A stretch of DNA of 64,000 nt, from the NCBI GenBank assembly GCA_036937835.1, contig CM072863.1, forward strand, positions 22,287,501 to 22,351,500, given 5' to 3'. The DNA comes from Pampus argenteus (taxonomy: Eukaryota > Chordata > Actinopteri > Scombriformes > Stromateidae). Below are positions 25,775 to 38,610 of this stretch, in pieces. The notes under the pieces were generated by a model. The model searched no databases and was not told the origin of the DNA. It saw nothing but the letters and a program-made list of their open reading frames with translations. Made by a program: the position numbers and the translations under genes. How positions within the stretch are numbered: the first letter of the stretch is position 1; the number at the start of each line of letters is the position of its first letter.

Positions 25775-26705
25775 TCGGTTGCGGTGGGCTGGAGGCGGGT
25801 CGTCCGGTTTGTCAGTCAGAGGTTGTGCTGCGTGGTACAACATGTGGGACAAGTGAGTGAAGGAAATGAAGCGAAGTTGTAAACTAGCTGTAAACCTTAA
25901 TCAGACCCATGATACCGCCCCAAAACACACAAATATTCATTTGATTCAAGCAAAGCTGGTGTGTATTCCAGAGCAAGTCAACTTTGACTTTCATTCATAT
26001 GCACAGGTAAATAAAAATGATTGCAATGGAGTATTTTCTGCAGGTAAAAGAGGAGAAAGGGGCTTATTGCCTCTATCTAAATAATCAGTATTCACAATGA
26101 CAAAGATATAGCCTACAAAAGCATATGATATTTAAAGATGCCAAATTCTAAATCTCAAATCACACTGCAAGAAAATATGTGAGGTTTTGTTTATGTCTGT
26201 GAAAGCGGTTAAAATGACATCTGAACGTTTACGGGATCAATCTGGCAACTTTCTGTATTTTTCTTATTGTCAACAAATGTCATATGCAGAACCAAACCAA
26301 CAATGATCTATTCAAAAGTACCGTGTACGTGTCTGATCTCATTCCTCCGTGCTGCTGAAAACATGTCAATGAGCCACACTGCTGCACCGGGTGACAGTGG
26401 TCCATTTAGAAAGATCACATCTTCACTCTCCAGAGAGCAGTTCCGTGTACGGCAGCTGCAGGAACACAGTTATGTTATGTTATGCTACATATCACAACCT
26501 TTTGACTTTGCACCGGAGGCCTTATATCTGCTAACAATCATATTTAGGTGTGTTATGAATCATTTATTAATGGTATACGGCTTATAAATGCTGTGGTCAA
26601 ATGCAACAGCGAGATCAACAACACACGTAAACATGAAGACAGCAACAACAACATCAGCTGAGTTACTAGGTGTCGGGCGGCCTATGAGAGGCCTCGCAGC
26701 ATCCG

Positions 26706-26736
26706 CAACACTTCCTCACGCAGAGAGGAAGTGTTG
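26706..26736. promoter_or_regulatory. Inverted repeat of two ETS-type motifs
   Basis: CAACACTTCCTC and its reverse complement GAGGAAGTGTTG are separated by seven bases, a perfect 12-bp inverted repeat. Each arm contains the ETS core GGAA in the context AGGAAGTG. A third CAGGAAGTGTTT lies about 35 bases further (26770-26782). A regulatory role is inferred. Confidence 0.4.
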
Positions 26737-29700
26737 TCACTCTCACGAACAATGTGACCAGTCGAGCTTGACAGGAAGTGTTTCAAAAGGTTGTTCTTTA
26801 ACGTGATGTTTGTCGAAGCAGTCAGTTTGAGATTCTGAAAGACGCACGATCACAGAGAGACAGAGGGACAGAGTTATTCTGGGAACGGCAGCTGCAATTA
26901 GGTGTATCCACTTAATTGACTACGAGGTGGCAGACTTTTTTTCTACCCCACACGTTTCCGCATTTTACAGCCTGGAGGAAGAAGCTGAAAATAGACTTTG
27001 CAGGCATGTTTAACTCTTCTCTTCCATTTGTGATGATGGTGGTAGTGATTAGAGGGAGTCTGTCTGTCCTGTTGGGCCTTTGTTCTCATCTTCCTGTTGA
27101 GAAAAAAAAAAGGGAGAGTGGCAAGTGGTGATTTGGGTAAATAAACACTTAACAGTAATCAGCTACATTAGGCAAGTAGTGGTGCACGTGGAAATAATGG
27201 CTGAAAACGTGCTAAAAACCATTTATGTACAAGATAGCAAGACGAGTGGAGCTTGGTGGAGTAGTACAATAATATTGTTACACATCAGTCTTTCAGCTTT
27301 TTCTTTGCAGAATCAGTTGGATATGATGCATCGTTATATTAAAATATACAACACTGTACAAAATAGTTGCATTCAACTTTAATGCTGCTTAAATGTTTAT
27401 GCAAAATATACATTATAATGACAGAACACTGAATTGTGCATTATGAACACATTGACTGTGGATATTTCTATTGAGTTGATACTTGAACACTGTGGCTTAA
27501 GTCTTTATATATGTGGGATCATTAGTTTTTATTATTAGTATTGCTACGTTTACTTATAAAAAGACCATTCATTCATTCGTGGCCACACGGAGGCAGCAAC
27601 ACAAGCTGTAAACACAACATGATTATATTTTCAACTTATGTTAGGAACAGTTGCCAAATTGTACATTCAGCAGACACAAAGCGACATTGTCATTCATTTG
27701 GAGTCCTTTGCTCTGTTAACCATGACTCTGTGTCTTTGCTACCGGTGCTGTTTGGTGCTGAGCAGGTAGTGTACAGTAGGTTTATTAGAGCTCTTTGTGC
27801 TGAAAACAACTGCCTGCTGATGCTGGAGCTAACGTTAATGAGCAGTGAGAAACACATGCTGAAGGAACTGCAGAGTCGCGTCATTTCATGCACCGTTAAT
27901 ATCAACATTATAACGAGTGCAGCTTTAACTAAAGGATCTATACACTATCTACCAGCAAAAAAACATATGGAGCTTTCAATTTCAAATGCATTAAGATTAT
28001 ATCTAAACATTTGCGGTGGAAACACACTTTGTTGGAATCCATTCCCTTAAACAATAATGCTGGTGTTGTTATTATACATTTCATTTTTTTCAACAAGTGA
28101 AAAACACAAAAAGACCAAAATTAATAATGTGGTCCATCAGTACTTTCCAGAAACAGCTGTGTACTGTAGTTTTTTTTTAGCAAACATTACTCAAAAAATT
28201 GGGGACTATTTTAAACAGCGAATGAATACATATTGGCTGCAGTGTGTATTTGTGGCAGCAGGGCAGTGTGTGTGAGAGTCAAATTCAACTACAGTGTGTG
28301 TGTGTATCACCCATTGCAATGAGATATATCAGGATGGTTGGTGGATTCATTCATTGCTGGTTTTGGTCTTTTCATTATTAACAATAAGAAAAAACTTTAA
28401 AATAAAATAAAGTCTCTTAGCATTGTTCCCTCCTCTTACAGATACTTCCTGCCTCACCCCTCTGACCCTACACTGTCTCTGATGAAATAGCAAGTAAAAG
28501 GCTTGACCAGGCTCTGCACGGGGGGGCTATACAGACTACATTACAGTAACTGGATGTTATTAGGCCTACCGTGTTGTGCGACAGGCAGAGCGGCATGTAT
28601 GACTGATCCCACTTGACCTCTTAATCCAGCCTTCAAACAGCTGGAGCCAAAAGCCATGAGACCATCCCTGCAGGGTGGCTCTGCCTGTGCCCACAGATTA
28701 CAGGCTCGGACTGGAGGGATAGAATCACCGCTGAATGGAGGATTAGTCGCCTGCCTTTGCCCTACTTCTTTCCTCTCAGTCTCCGTCTCCCCCGGGGATG
28801 TGGACAGGCTCTAATTTTCAGATGGTAGATGTTGAAATCTGGTTACGGTTTCCCTCCATAGACGCTACAAGCACGAGGAAGCCACATCAGTGCTGGAGAA
28901 GACGTCTGATTGCAAATGAAAATAAGCGATGTGATTGATTGTAACTCGATGCAGCATGACAGAAGATTTGACACCATTTCATATATTTACCCAACGATGA
29001 CCAAACTAAGCTCTGCAGATAAGGGCTCATTAGTCACAAGCGCCACATTTTACTCTTATTCCAAGATGCTGAAAAAAATCTGAAAAATACCAGTCAAGTC
29101 GTCAGTTTTCTTGCCTTGTTAATATGATGATATGATAATAAGTATAATATGAAATTGCATGGTGGCGACATCAAGCATGAAAAGCGGGGGAAACCACAAC
29201 ATACTGTACACAGCACCTGAGAGAACACATTTAGTGAAGAATGTGCTGTTGTCTTAGACAAATGTCTAACAAATCAAACAGGTGTTCAAAATAAACAAAA
29301 ATGCAGCTGAGCTGGTGTGCAACCCTGGAATAATTAATTAATGCAATGTTAAAATGAGAATGTTTACAATGAATGATGAATTATTACAGTAGCAGTGGAA
29401 CCTGTGATAGAGAGACACAGATGCACAGCAGCAAATCATTAACTAACTATAATCTATAATGGAGATATGTAACTTACTGACTTGGTTCAAACGTTGGACA
29501 TTTTGTCACAAGGCAAAGATAGAGTTTCTTCACTCTGTGTCAACATACGTATGTCCAGAAATGGGCCAAGAGATAAAAAAAAAAAAAAAAGAAAGGTGCA
29601 ATACAGCTGTGTGGAAATCCTGGTGTCATGTCAGACACTCACCTTTAGTATCATTCCATTCTCAAGCGGGCCAGATCGTAGATGACGGTTTTTTATACTG

Positions 29701-30049
29701 TACTTTAACTATGAGCTATGATACCATGTAAGCTGTTGTCGGTGAGTCAGCAGGAACGACACCTGGTACTGACACACCTGGATATAACGCAGCAATCATC
29801 AACAGTATTAATTACACCTGTGCTTTTCCTGCAAAATATCCGCAGCGACTGGACAATATGTGTGGGACGGATTCATTGTTATTTAACTGTTCAGAATATT
29901 TACAGTCACATACACAGAAACTTCCTAAGAACCAACTCCCACACAGGCACACTCATGAGCTTTCTTAATAACTGTAGTTGTGGGAGTATGTTACATAATC
30001 ACCATTTAACCTTTTGAACACAAACCCTTCTCTGGGCCTCAGGTCCTAT

Positions 30050-30190
30050 ATGTTGCCAACAATATGGTTATTTTTTTTTATTTGTTTTTCCTTATCTAGA
30101 GGATGTTTGATTGCTGTGTAGATTGTAAAGCCCCTTGAGGTAAATGTGTGATATGTGATACTGGGCGATATAAAACTGACCTCACTTGAA
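30050..30190 (+). mobile_element. Old, degraded L2 LINE 3' end
   Basis: The block GATTGTAAAGCCCCTTGAGG, then a GGGCGATATAAA-type stretch, matches the 3' tail of the young L2 copies (GATTGTAAAGCCCTCTGAGA, GGGCTATATAAATAAA) with many changes and a degraded terminal repeat. This is an older member of the same clade, or a SINE that shares the tail. Confidence 0.6.
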
Positions 30191-31513
30191 TTCCTCAATA
30201 ACCCCTCAATGCTTTAGTAGAACCACTCAGTGACCAGCACAGACTGTTAGAACCAGACAGTTCTGGGTGTGGAACGAAAAGAGTGTGAACAGGTCACTCC
30301 TGAAAAAGAAGAGCACCACTTTTTTTTTCTCAAGGATGAAACGGGGAAAAAAAGAACAAGTAAAGGTTGATATTATTTGTAATAAGACAAAACAATACTT
30401 ACTCCAAAGGTCCAAAACTAGGAAGCTGGGGCCTACATATGTGCTAAGATCATAAAAACATTTACAAAACACAGTTACATCAGGATTATTTTGATTTTAT
30501 TGCAATAAAAATCTGTTACTTAGCAATAAACTGGAAGAACAACTGCAGAGAAATGCTATTCTGAAAAATTAAAACCCTATGTGACTGTGCAATACCAGTC
30601 CCCCATTCATTATCTGCGGGGAAGGTTCAGAGCTGGGCTCAGAAACAGTTTGCAGTAGAGATCTCAACAGCTCTGTGTCTATAAATGTCATCAGTATGGT
30701 CATAAAACAAGCCTGTCTGTCTCACACATGTGCACTCAATCTGAGTTTAAAAAAAACACAACACATAAATGATCATATACTGCATGCAGAGGGGTCAAGA
30801 GGTCAATGAAGGTCAGCGGCAGGCTGAGACTCAATAGTTAATGTATATGATGTTATAAGGTTATAATAATCCTAAATTGTGTGTGTGTGTGTGTCATTTA
30901 AGACTAGCTTTGGTATCTGCTGAATTCCAGTACATGCTTACAGTGTGTATTGTATTAAGCCTCGTGTCAGCTGACTGCTGCCTCTAGGAGCCATGAGGGA
31001 CTCATGCGAGTTGGACGCCATCTCCTGGTTGGAAAACAGTACGGTAACATGGACGAACTGGAGAAAGTCTAAATATATACCACTGGTCAGTGTCTCCTCT
31101 GCAGTTTTAAGTATGTTTGTGTTAGAAGCTGTTTCAGATAATCAATGAGCTGAAACTCGCTGTAAACATATGACACACTGTCATTTGATACATTATCATA
31201 AACATATCGATTATGGTCACATAGTTGCCATGAAGAGTTCTACTCGCAGCTGGAGGAACTTTTTAAAACATGTATGATGTCATCAGATATACTGATTTGA
31301 ACTGTACAATCATGACAAAAACAGCCTGCGTTACAGGAAGTGGAGTATGAAACCTGTTGACAAGTGAGGTAGGGATTCTAATAACTGAGTGGCCAAATCA
31401 TCTTTTTCAAACTCTCGATTATGATCCTTAAATATTTTACGTGACCAAAACACACTTAAACCAAACAAAGAAATGAGAAATAAAAGTCTCAGAAAAACTG
31501 TTCTGATTGTGCT

Positions 31514-31527
31514 TTTATTCTTTTATT
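31514..31527 (-). terminator. zxdc: Candidate zxdc polyadenylation signals (two in tandem)
   Basis: TTTATT occurs at 31514-31519 and 31522-31527 on the plus strand, so two AATAAA hexamers lie on the minus strand about 700 bases past the zxdc stop. This implies a 3' UTR of about 31495-32226, which also contains a (TG)n run (31831-31854). Confidence 0.45.
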
Positions 31528-31830
31528 CATCTGTGTTTGGCTCTGCCATTCTGTAAACCTTCAGCCAGATAATAAATAAACACATTAGTAATCCATTACA
31601 CACATATACATATATATGTGTATACACATAAATACACACACACATATATATATGAATATATAAACACGTAGACAGGCATGTTTTTAACATGAAATTACTG
31701 TTGCCATAGAAAAATAAATCTAACAAAATGTAAGAAATCAAAATAGCGACAAATAAAGCAGATATCCTGCCGGTGGAGGTGTGCACAGCATGAGGCGTTT
31801 ATAAGGCAACTGGAGCATAGGCAGCCCACT

Positions 31831-31854
31831 GTGTGTGTGTGTGTGTGTGTGTGT
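31831..31854. repeat. (TG)n microsatellite
   Basis: About 12 TG units inside the presumed zxdc 3' UTR; it reads as CA repeats in the transcript. Confidence 0.9.
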
Positions 31855-32226
31855 ACAAGTGGCAATGTGGCACCATGGAATAGACACCCAGAGGACACAG
31901 AGGGACATTAGGAGCCTTTCATGTGTGTGTGAGGCTGGAGTTTCTCTGACATGAGAGCGCTCTCAGGTTAGATTTTGGTACAAAACAGGACTTTAGAAAT
32001 AAACACATGATATTCTTTAAAACAAAAAATAAATCCTCATCCACTCATCTCAAGGTGCATCATCAGTGGGATCACATCCATCCCAGAGCCCCTTAACCAC
32101 CCACACCTCTCCAAATCATATTAACCACATGTCCAGAAAGGCTTTCAAAGTCCTGGGTAAAGTTGAGGCAACTGCTTAGTGGAGTCAAACATCACAGCAC
32201 GCGTGTTGATGTAAACAGTGAGTGAC

Positions 32227-32609
32227 TCACTCCAAGTCCTGGAGGTTGATTGTGCTTCCGGTGAACTGTGAGTTGTCAGAGCCGTTGTCGTCCTCGGCCA
32301 TCACCGAAGGTTCCTGTGAGGACACGGCGACAGATGTATCAAGAGGACCCAAAAACATCATCCTTCACTCGTTCTGGACTGACGTTATATGGAAAAGATT
32401 GTTTGATTTGCTGGATAATATAACCTCACTGCGTCACTATGTGGAGTTACAGTGAAAAAAATTAAAAAAACATCACAATTTGTTGTTGAAACATGTATTT
32501 ACCTGTAAAATGTTGACAGGCAGGTCAACAGTGAGCTGCGAGTGAGAGCTGGAGGGCTGAGAGCTCAGCTGGAAGGCCAGGTCTCCATCACTAGCTGGGT
32601 CGTCCTGCA

Positions 32610-32645
<36 letters not shown>

Positions 32646-35600
32646 CAATTTGAAAGACATTTCTTTCAAGAGCAGCTGCTTTATGTGGCTTTTCAATGCA
32701 ACCAGTAATGCCCAATTTATTTAAAAAAAAAAAAAAAAAAAATGACACTGAAAGCTGAAGGCTCACTTTAATATCACGTAACATCGCACAACAGGGGGAT
32801 ATTTACTAAATTACTGTCATTGTGTTTTAACTACAACTACAGCTGCGTAGAACGCGGAAAGGAGTTAGACCAACAACAAAAAAAAAAACATACTTGTACG
32901 CACTCATTCTGAATTGAGGACTATATGTGAGGAAATGTAATGTCAGTTCGACAAAAAGTTCAGTGAGATTATTTCTATAAACTATAAAAAAATTAATAAG
33001 TACTATTAGTGATGGAGGGGAAATGAAGCCTTCTGAAGCAACAATTTCAATTAAATCAAATAATTCACCATTTCAATGCATTTGATAGTAAAATGGCGAC
33101 ACCTGCTGTCCAACTCTTAGTATTGCATTTGCATGGATGGCGTAACTGACACATGATTAAACAGTTATTTTATTCAGTCTATAAAAACTGATCACTTTTC
33201 ATTTCACCGCTGCCTTAAACAACACATCACCACCAACTTTCTGTGTGTGTCTAATAAAACGTAGGTGTGTGTGTGTGTGTGTGAGCTTTTCATCAGCACA
33301 AACCATCAATGGAAACAGACTGATGCTTTAAGGAAGCAAATCCTTAGCAGATATCTGCCGGTGTGGTTGGGTAATAAACTGTATCTCACCTGTAGCAGCT
33401 GAATCTGGACGTACTGGGCCCCGGTGACAGGGTCCCGCAGAGTCAGGCCCCCATTGGCTGCTGCAGCTGCTTCACCGTAACGAGCACCGGAGGGAGCGAG
33501 CGGTGCTGAAGCAGAGGAAGCTTTCGCTCCTTTGGTCTTTCTCTGACTCGATCCTGAACCTCCTGGATTTAATCAAACAGAACATCAGATAACAGCCACG
33601 CTGAATCCAGAATGATGAACATCAAATACAAGCTTGAGGTTTGTGTGTGTGTGTGTGTGTTACCAGAGGAGGCTGAGGGGCCTATCTGCTTCTTCTTCTT
33701 GGCCAGCTGGATGGCTCTGTAATCAGTTCTGGCTGAGCCTCCACTCTCCTGACACACAAAACAGACACCACATTTTTTTAAAATTAATATTAATAATTAC
33801 ATGAAAACAACAATTTATGTCAATAAAAGAGTCTATATACAGTATTAGTCGACCTTTTGAAAAGGCACAGTAACAAACTAATCTCATTTATCTGACACTG
33901 TGCTGCATGATGGCAGGTTTGCTCACCAGGAAGCTGCTCGGTGACACCGCGGTGAGCTCTGGGTCTTTCTGCGGGCTGAAGCTGCTGCTGTGACCGGGGA
34001 ACACAAACTGTGTGAGGACCTTTGCTCCCTCCTGAGGCCCCAACACCTCCACACAGCCCAGCAGAGGCCCTGCTCCCCCCTGGCCCACCTCCACCACCTT
34101 AGAGGATGAGGCTAGCAGCTCGGCAACAGGGGCTACAGCCAGGGAGGCTGTGGGGTCCACACCCAGAGCGCTGGAGGAGCTGAGTGGGTGCTGCAGGGTG
34201 GGGTCCACAGAGGGCCCAGGGCCCTGCATGGTAAGCGCCGTGAGGGTTCCCAGGGCCTCGGGCGTGACTGTTTGCACATCATCCAGATTGAGGGTGCCCT
34301 GTGGTGGCAGGACATCACCCACTGTTCCTTCCAAACCGTGGTGGGGGCCGATGTCACCACTGGCTGCCAGGATGAGAGGGTCCACGGCCTTGGCCAACGC
34401 GGTGCCGGTTCCGGCGCTGAGCGTGGTGCCAACCGAGGAGGGGTCAATGGTGAGGATGCCTGAGCTGACCAGGGACAGATCCATGGTGAAGGTGCCGTTA
34501 GAGCTGCTCCCGCCCACTGGGATCCCCATTCCGATGTCGGCGGTGGGCACGGTGCCTCCGGGCGCGCTGGAGAAAAGAGAGCTGAGGTCCAAGTTGGTCA
34601 GCTGGTCTCCCCCGGCAATACAGGGCCCGGCAACTGTCGTCGGGGTGGAGCTGATGAGCTCGCTGCTGGGGGTCAGGGTAGGTGTGGTTTCCATCTGGCT
34701 GAGAACATCTGGGATGGAGGAGAATTATCATTTCAGTTTAGTACAATAAAAAAAAAAATCATTCAAATATAAGAATAGAGTTCAATGATCTAGATGTTTT
34801 TATTAACTGTTTATGTGTAATCATTAAAATCATCATTACACACAACAAAACCTCACAACTCCATTCCAATAGTTTTGAATTAAAATATATGGATTAGGCC
34901 ATGCATGATGGTTACTAACCTGGACTGAGGTGGTGGTGTTTGAGCATGTGGCTCTTCAGGCTGCTGCGGGAGGAGAAGTGCTTGGAGCAGTTGGCCACAG
35001 GGCAGCGGGTCCTCAGGGTGCTGGCGTCCTGCTTATGTTTCTTAGAGTGGATGTACAGGCTGCTGCGAGCTGAGAACTTGGCGTTACAACCTGAACAACA
35101 CAAGACAAATGTCAAGTCTTTTAATACCATGTTCAAAATCACAGCTCACGCTGACAGGAAAGTTTTTAAGTATTCAGTCACACACAAAATATCGCACCAA
35201 ACAGTTGACTTCCTCCCAGCAGCTCCTGCAGTTGGCTGCTGATACCTGCACCTACCTTCTGCATGGCACTGGAAAGGCTTGGTGCCCAGATGGGTGATAC
35301 TGTGACCCTTGAGGTGCTCTGCCCGGGTGAAAGACTTTCCACAACCTTCCTCTGTGCAGACGAAACGGCGGTCATCATCATGTTTCCTATCGAAGAGAGG
35401 AGGAGGAGGATGTGGTCAGGTTTAACAGACCCTCAGATTTAAGTAAATCCCTTGTGAAAACACACTCGATTTGGCAATGGGAACTAAACACTGCAAAGAT
35501 CATGACAACATACTGCTGTTGCATCAGCAAAGACAAACTGCAAAGTGAAAAAACAAAAACAGACATTTAACAGGAACGTTACTCAACAGCACAGAGGTGC

Positions 35601-38415
35601 AGCGTCAAAATCAACCGTGACGCTGAACTGTGATGAAGCTCCATGTTTACAAAACTTTACTTCCATGACAAGCCCCAAAAACTGAAAAAAGTCTGTATCC
35701 GGGGTAGTTCTACTGCTTTTTATTTAAGTATTGACACAAATTGGCTTTAACTACTGGTTAGCGATTCATTCATACTGAGGTGAAAGCATCTTCTAGAAAC
35801 ACTCACCGTTTGTGTCGGAGCAGCTTTGACATGCTAGTGAAGGACCAGCCGCAGCCCTCGGAGTCACAGACAAACGGCCGCTCACCTGGAAACACGGAAT
35901 TAAAGGTTTATTTACTAATGCGCAGAATGTGTGATTAACTGGGATCCAGCGAACTCTGGTCTCTCTGTGTCTGAACTGCTGTGACCTGCTCCACAGAGTT
36001 CACTGACATATCCAGAGCTTCTACTGACTTGTTATGTAATAATGTTTTCAGGTTCAAAATCCACCGACCCCCGTGTCTTTCTCAACCACGTAGAGGAAGT
36101 CTGAGCACTTCTGACTTTCTAATCAAGCTCACCAGTGTGACTTCTCAAATGAATCTTGAGGCGGCAGGCCTTGTCGTACGTCTTGTCGCAGCCTGGGTAG
36201 GTGCAGGTGAAGTGGCCCGTTTCTCTGAAGTGGGTGCGGTTGTGGGAGAAGAGGGCACTGAAGGTGATGAACGTTTTCTCACAGCCTGAACAGAGAGAGA
36301 GAGATTGTCACATTTTCTGGCTTCTTCTGTGGCAGTTAACTGAGTATCGTTTCACTGTTTAATATTATACAGACAAGAACCATTAACTGAGCGAAAAAGT
36401 CAGCAGATTAAATCATAAATAAAAGTGATACTCAGAAGTCCAGCTGTGCTACCTGGAAATTCACACTTGTGGGGCCTCTGGGGCTCAAAGTGGACCCTCT
36501 GGTGACTGGTGAGCCGCGTGGCACTGCGAAACCTCTCGCTGCAGATATCACAGATGAAGGCATCCTCCTGCTCGTGCACCTTGACGTGGGCCTTAAGGTT
36601 GTAGACTGTGGTGAAACGCCGGCCGCAGCCTTCAAACTGACAGGTGTGTGGCCGCTGCTTGTCATGGGACTGAAGATGCCGCTTCAGCTTGTAGGAGGTG
36701 GCAAAAGCCCAGCCACAGCCCTCCACGGTGCACTGGTAGGGGCGTGGGTCCTCTGCATGGTTCAGGAGATGAACTTTGAGTTTCTGTCTGGTGTCAAAAG
36801 TACACGAGCAGCCAGGTTCTGGGCAACCAAACGAGGCCACAGTCTCTTTCTTGGACTTGAATAGCTGGACAGACTGTAAGTCATCATTGTCACCGTCTGC
36901 CACGGTGGCTTTAGGGGATGGTGTGACCAGATCAGCCTCCGTTACAGCACACAGGACCCCTGTTTCAAGCTTGACGATGGGACAGGAGTCATCCACCAGA
37001 GCCAGCTCAGAGTCGCTCACAGACACCCCGGGCCTGGGCTCTTCCTGCTGGCTGGAGCCGGACACCGCCAACGTGCTGATCTTCCCGATGGATTTAGTGC
37101 CGCTGTCATAGTTGAGAAGAACAATGTCCTCGTGGTCTTTCATACCCAGATGCTCCTTCAAGCTGATCATGTCATCCTCTTTGTGGACATAGCCCTCTGG
37201 AGGGGCAGCGAGAGTCAGCACCCCGTTTTCTATCGTCACTATGATGCTTTGGTTGTTTATCGTGATAGTTCCGGAAAAGGTTTCGCTAGCAGGCGGACTC
37301 GCGGAGGCCGTGACCGGGTTCGCAGCGCCCTGCAGCCCCGCTGTGTCTGAAATAAAGTCCGATGTGTCCATAGCTTCCACAATACTCGAGTTCCCTGAAA
37401 TCAAGGCACTGCTGTCGTCAATAATGGCCTGCGAGGAAAGCTCCCGGGCCAGTTTGCCTTCATTGTTTTCGGTACAAATCTGGCCACAGATCTTATCGCC
37501 ATATTTGTTTGTCAAAACAACGTCTTCGACAGTGTGATAATAGTCCGGCTGTTTGGCGCTAACCGCGGTACAACCGTCGTTTAGTAAGTTATAAACATGC
37601 TCAGGTTTTTTCAAGCTCTGAGCTTCGAGACAGTTCAAATTGTCGTTAGATTCACGCAGAATAACGTTGCTGCTGGTTCCAACCTCCATGGAGCCACAGG
37701 AACTAGCTTTACAGCACTCCGGCTTCTTACCTTTCATTTTATCGCTATCCTTAGATAATACATCCGCTCGGTGTTTGTTTGCCTCCGCGCTCCCGTCATC
37801 GTCTTGTACGACATTAAAGACGACATACAGTTCCTGGGTGTTTCTGTCCGCCCTGTGTGCGGGGTGTGCGGGGTTGTGGACGGCCGGTGGAGGCTGCTTG
37901 GAGACGCCGTCCTCACGCTGCTGCCGTAAAACTGGGAACGTTTGCTGCCGCTGCGGCATCGGTTCCTCTTCCCCTTCAAACAGAGGCAGCGCCATTTGCA
38001 TTCCACTCTCCCCGCTTTCTACCCCATACTTCCAGGCTGTTCTAACAAACTCCTGCGGAGCAAATAACGCGTTGAGCTCGTTTTCTCTCTCTGTGTTTAC
38101 GTTACGAAGTGCGACACTCAGTCTATCATCCAGAAAATGGCTTTCATCGCTCGGTTGCGGCTTGCTAACAGGCGAACAGTCCGCCCCGCTACCATTTTCC
38201 GCCAGTAGGCGAAACGGAGATGTCCTCGGCCTGGTGTTGTTGTTGTTGTCACTTTGAGCTTCAGGCGACTCAAGTAGTCTATCCGCTTCATTTTCGGTGG
38301 AAATAAAGGCAGGTATCGAGCCTGTTGCTGGTCGAATTGCAGACGAAGGTGTTCTGTGCAGGGCGCCATGTTGCGAGTGAATGTTTTGGGCATCAGAAAG
38401 CCCCTGGATTTCCAT
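32227..38415 (-). CDS. zxdc: ZXD family zinc finger protein C
   Basis: Ten coding exons: 36453-38415, 36133-36285, 35807-35885, 35256-35386, 34920-35090, 33927-34708, 33664-33748, 33390-33562, 32503-32604 and 32227-32313. They sum to 3726 nt, 1241 aa, with all GT-AG phases consistent. ZXDC is a nuclear co-activator that partners CIITA at MHC class II genes and acts in myeloid gene control. Ten C2H2 fingers run from about residue 531 to 826 (fingers 5, 7 and 9 span exon junctions), the number and spacing of the ZXD family. The C-terminus keeps ESGGSARTDYRAIQLAK and ends GSTINLQDLE, as in ZXDC. The ATG at 38415 has a strong context (A at -3, G at +4). The frame stays open upstream to 38694, but into a transposon. 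The roughly 530-residue N-terminus is much longer than in mammals (human total 858). Confidence 0.96.
32613..32642. repeat. (CA)n run beside the zxdc exon 9 acceptor
   Basis: On the transcribed strand it is a UG run ending nine bases before the exon 9 acceptor (exon starts 32604). It occupies the place of the polypyrimidine tract. Confidence 0.9.
33642..33660. repeat. (TG)n run beside the zxdc exon 7 donor
   Basis: On the transcribed strand the intron begins GTAA followed at once by CA repeats, so the run touches the donor of the exon ending at 33664. Confidence 0.9.
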
Positions 38416-38610
38416 CTTGGTATCCCTGTAGCAGCGGCACAGGAAAGGCCCGCCCTGGTAGATGGAGCGGATCCATGGAGCCGCCACACAGTTTACAGCA
38501 GGCCAGCTGCTGCGTTCACTGCCAGCAAGGAAGTGTCGGACCGAATACTTTTCTTGTTTTAAATAACGTCGACTATTTCTGAAATACTCAAAGTCAAGTA
38601 AAACCATGTA

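Larger units (their letters stand above)
25800..31494. other. Intergenic between klf15 and zxdc
   Basis: No gene is supported. The longest ORF (169 codons, 27541-28050, plus strand) has no domain and is AT-rich. Present are an ETS-type palindrome (26706-26736), an old L2 tail (about 30050-30190) and a higher-complexity block (28440-28930). In human the cilia gene CFAP100 lies between these two neighbours; I see no trace of it here. Confidence 0.55.

Noticed and set aside
27541..28050. 169-codon plus-strand ORF between klf15 and zxdc
   Set aside because: No recognisable domain, AT-rich composition, no splice or promoter context; length alone is not enough.
34150..34749. 199-codon plus-strand ORF and neighbours
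   Set aside because: Antisense shadow of zxdc exon 6, where the minus-strand frame matches ZXDC.
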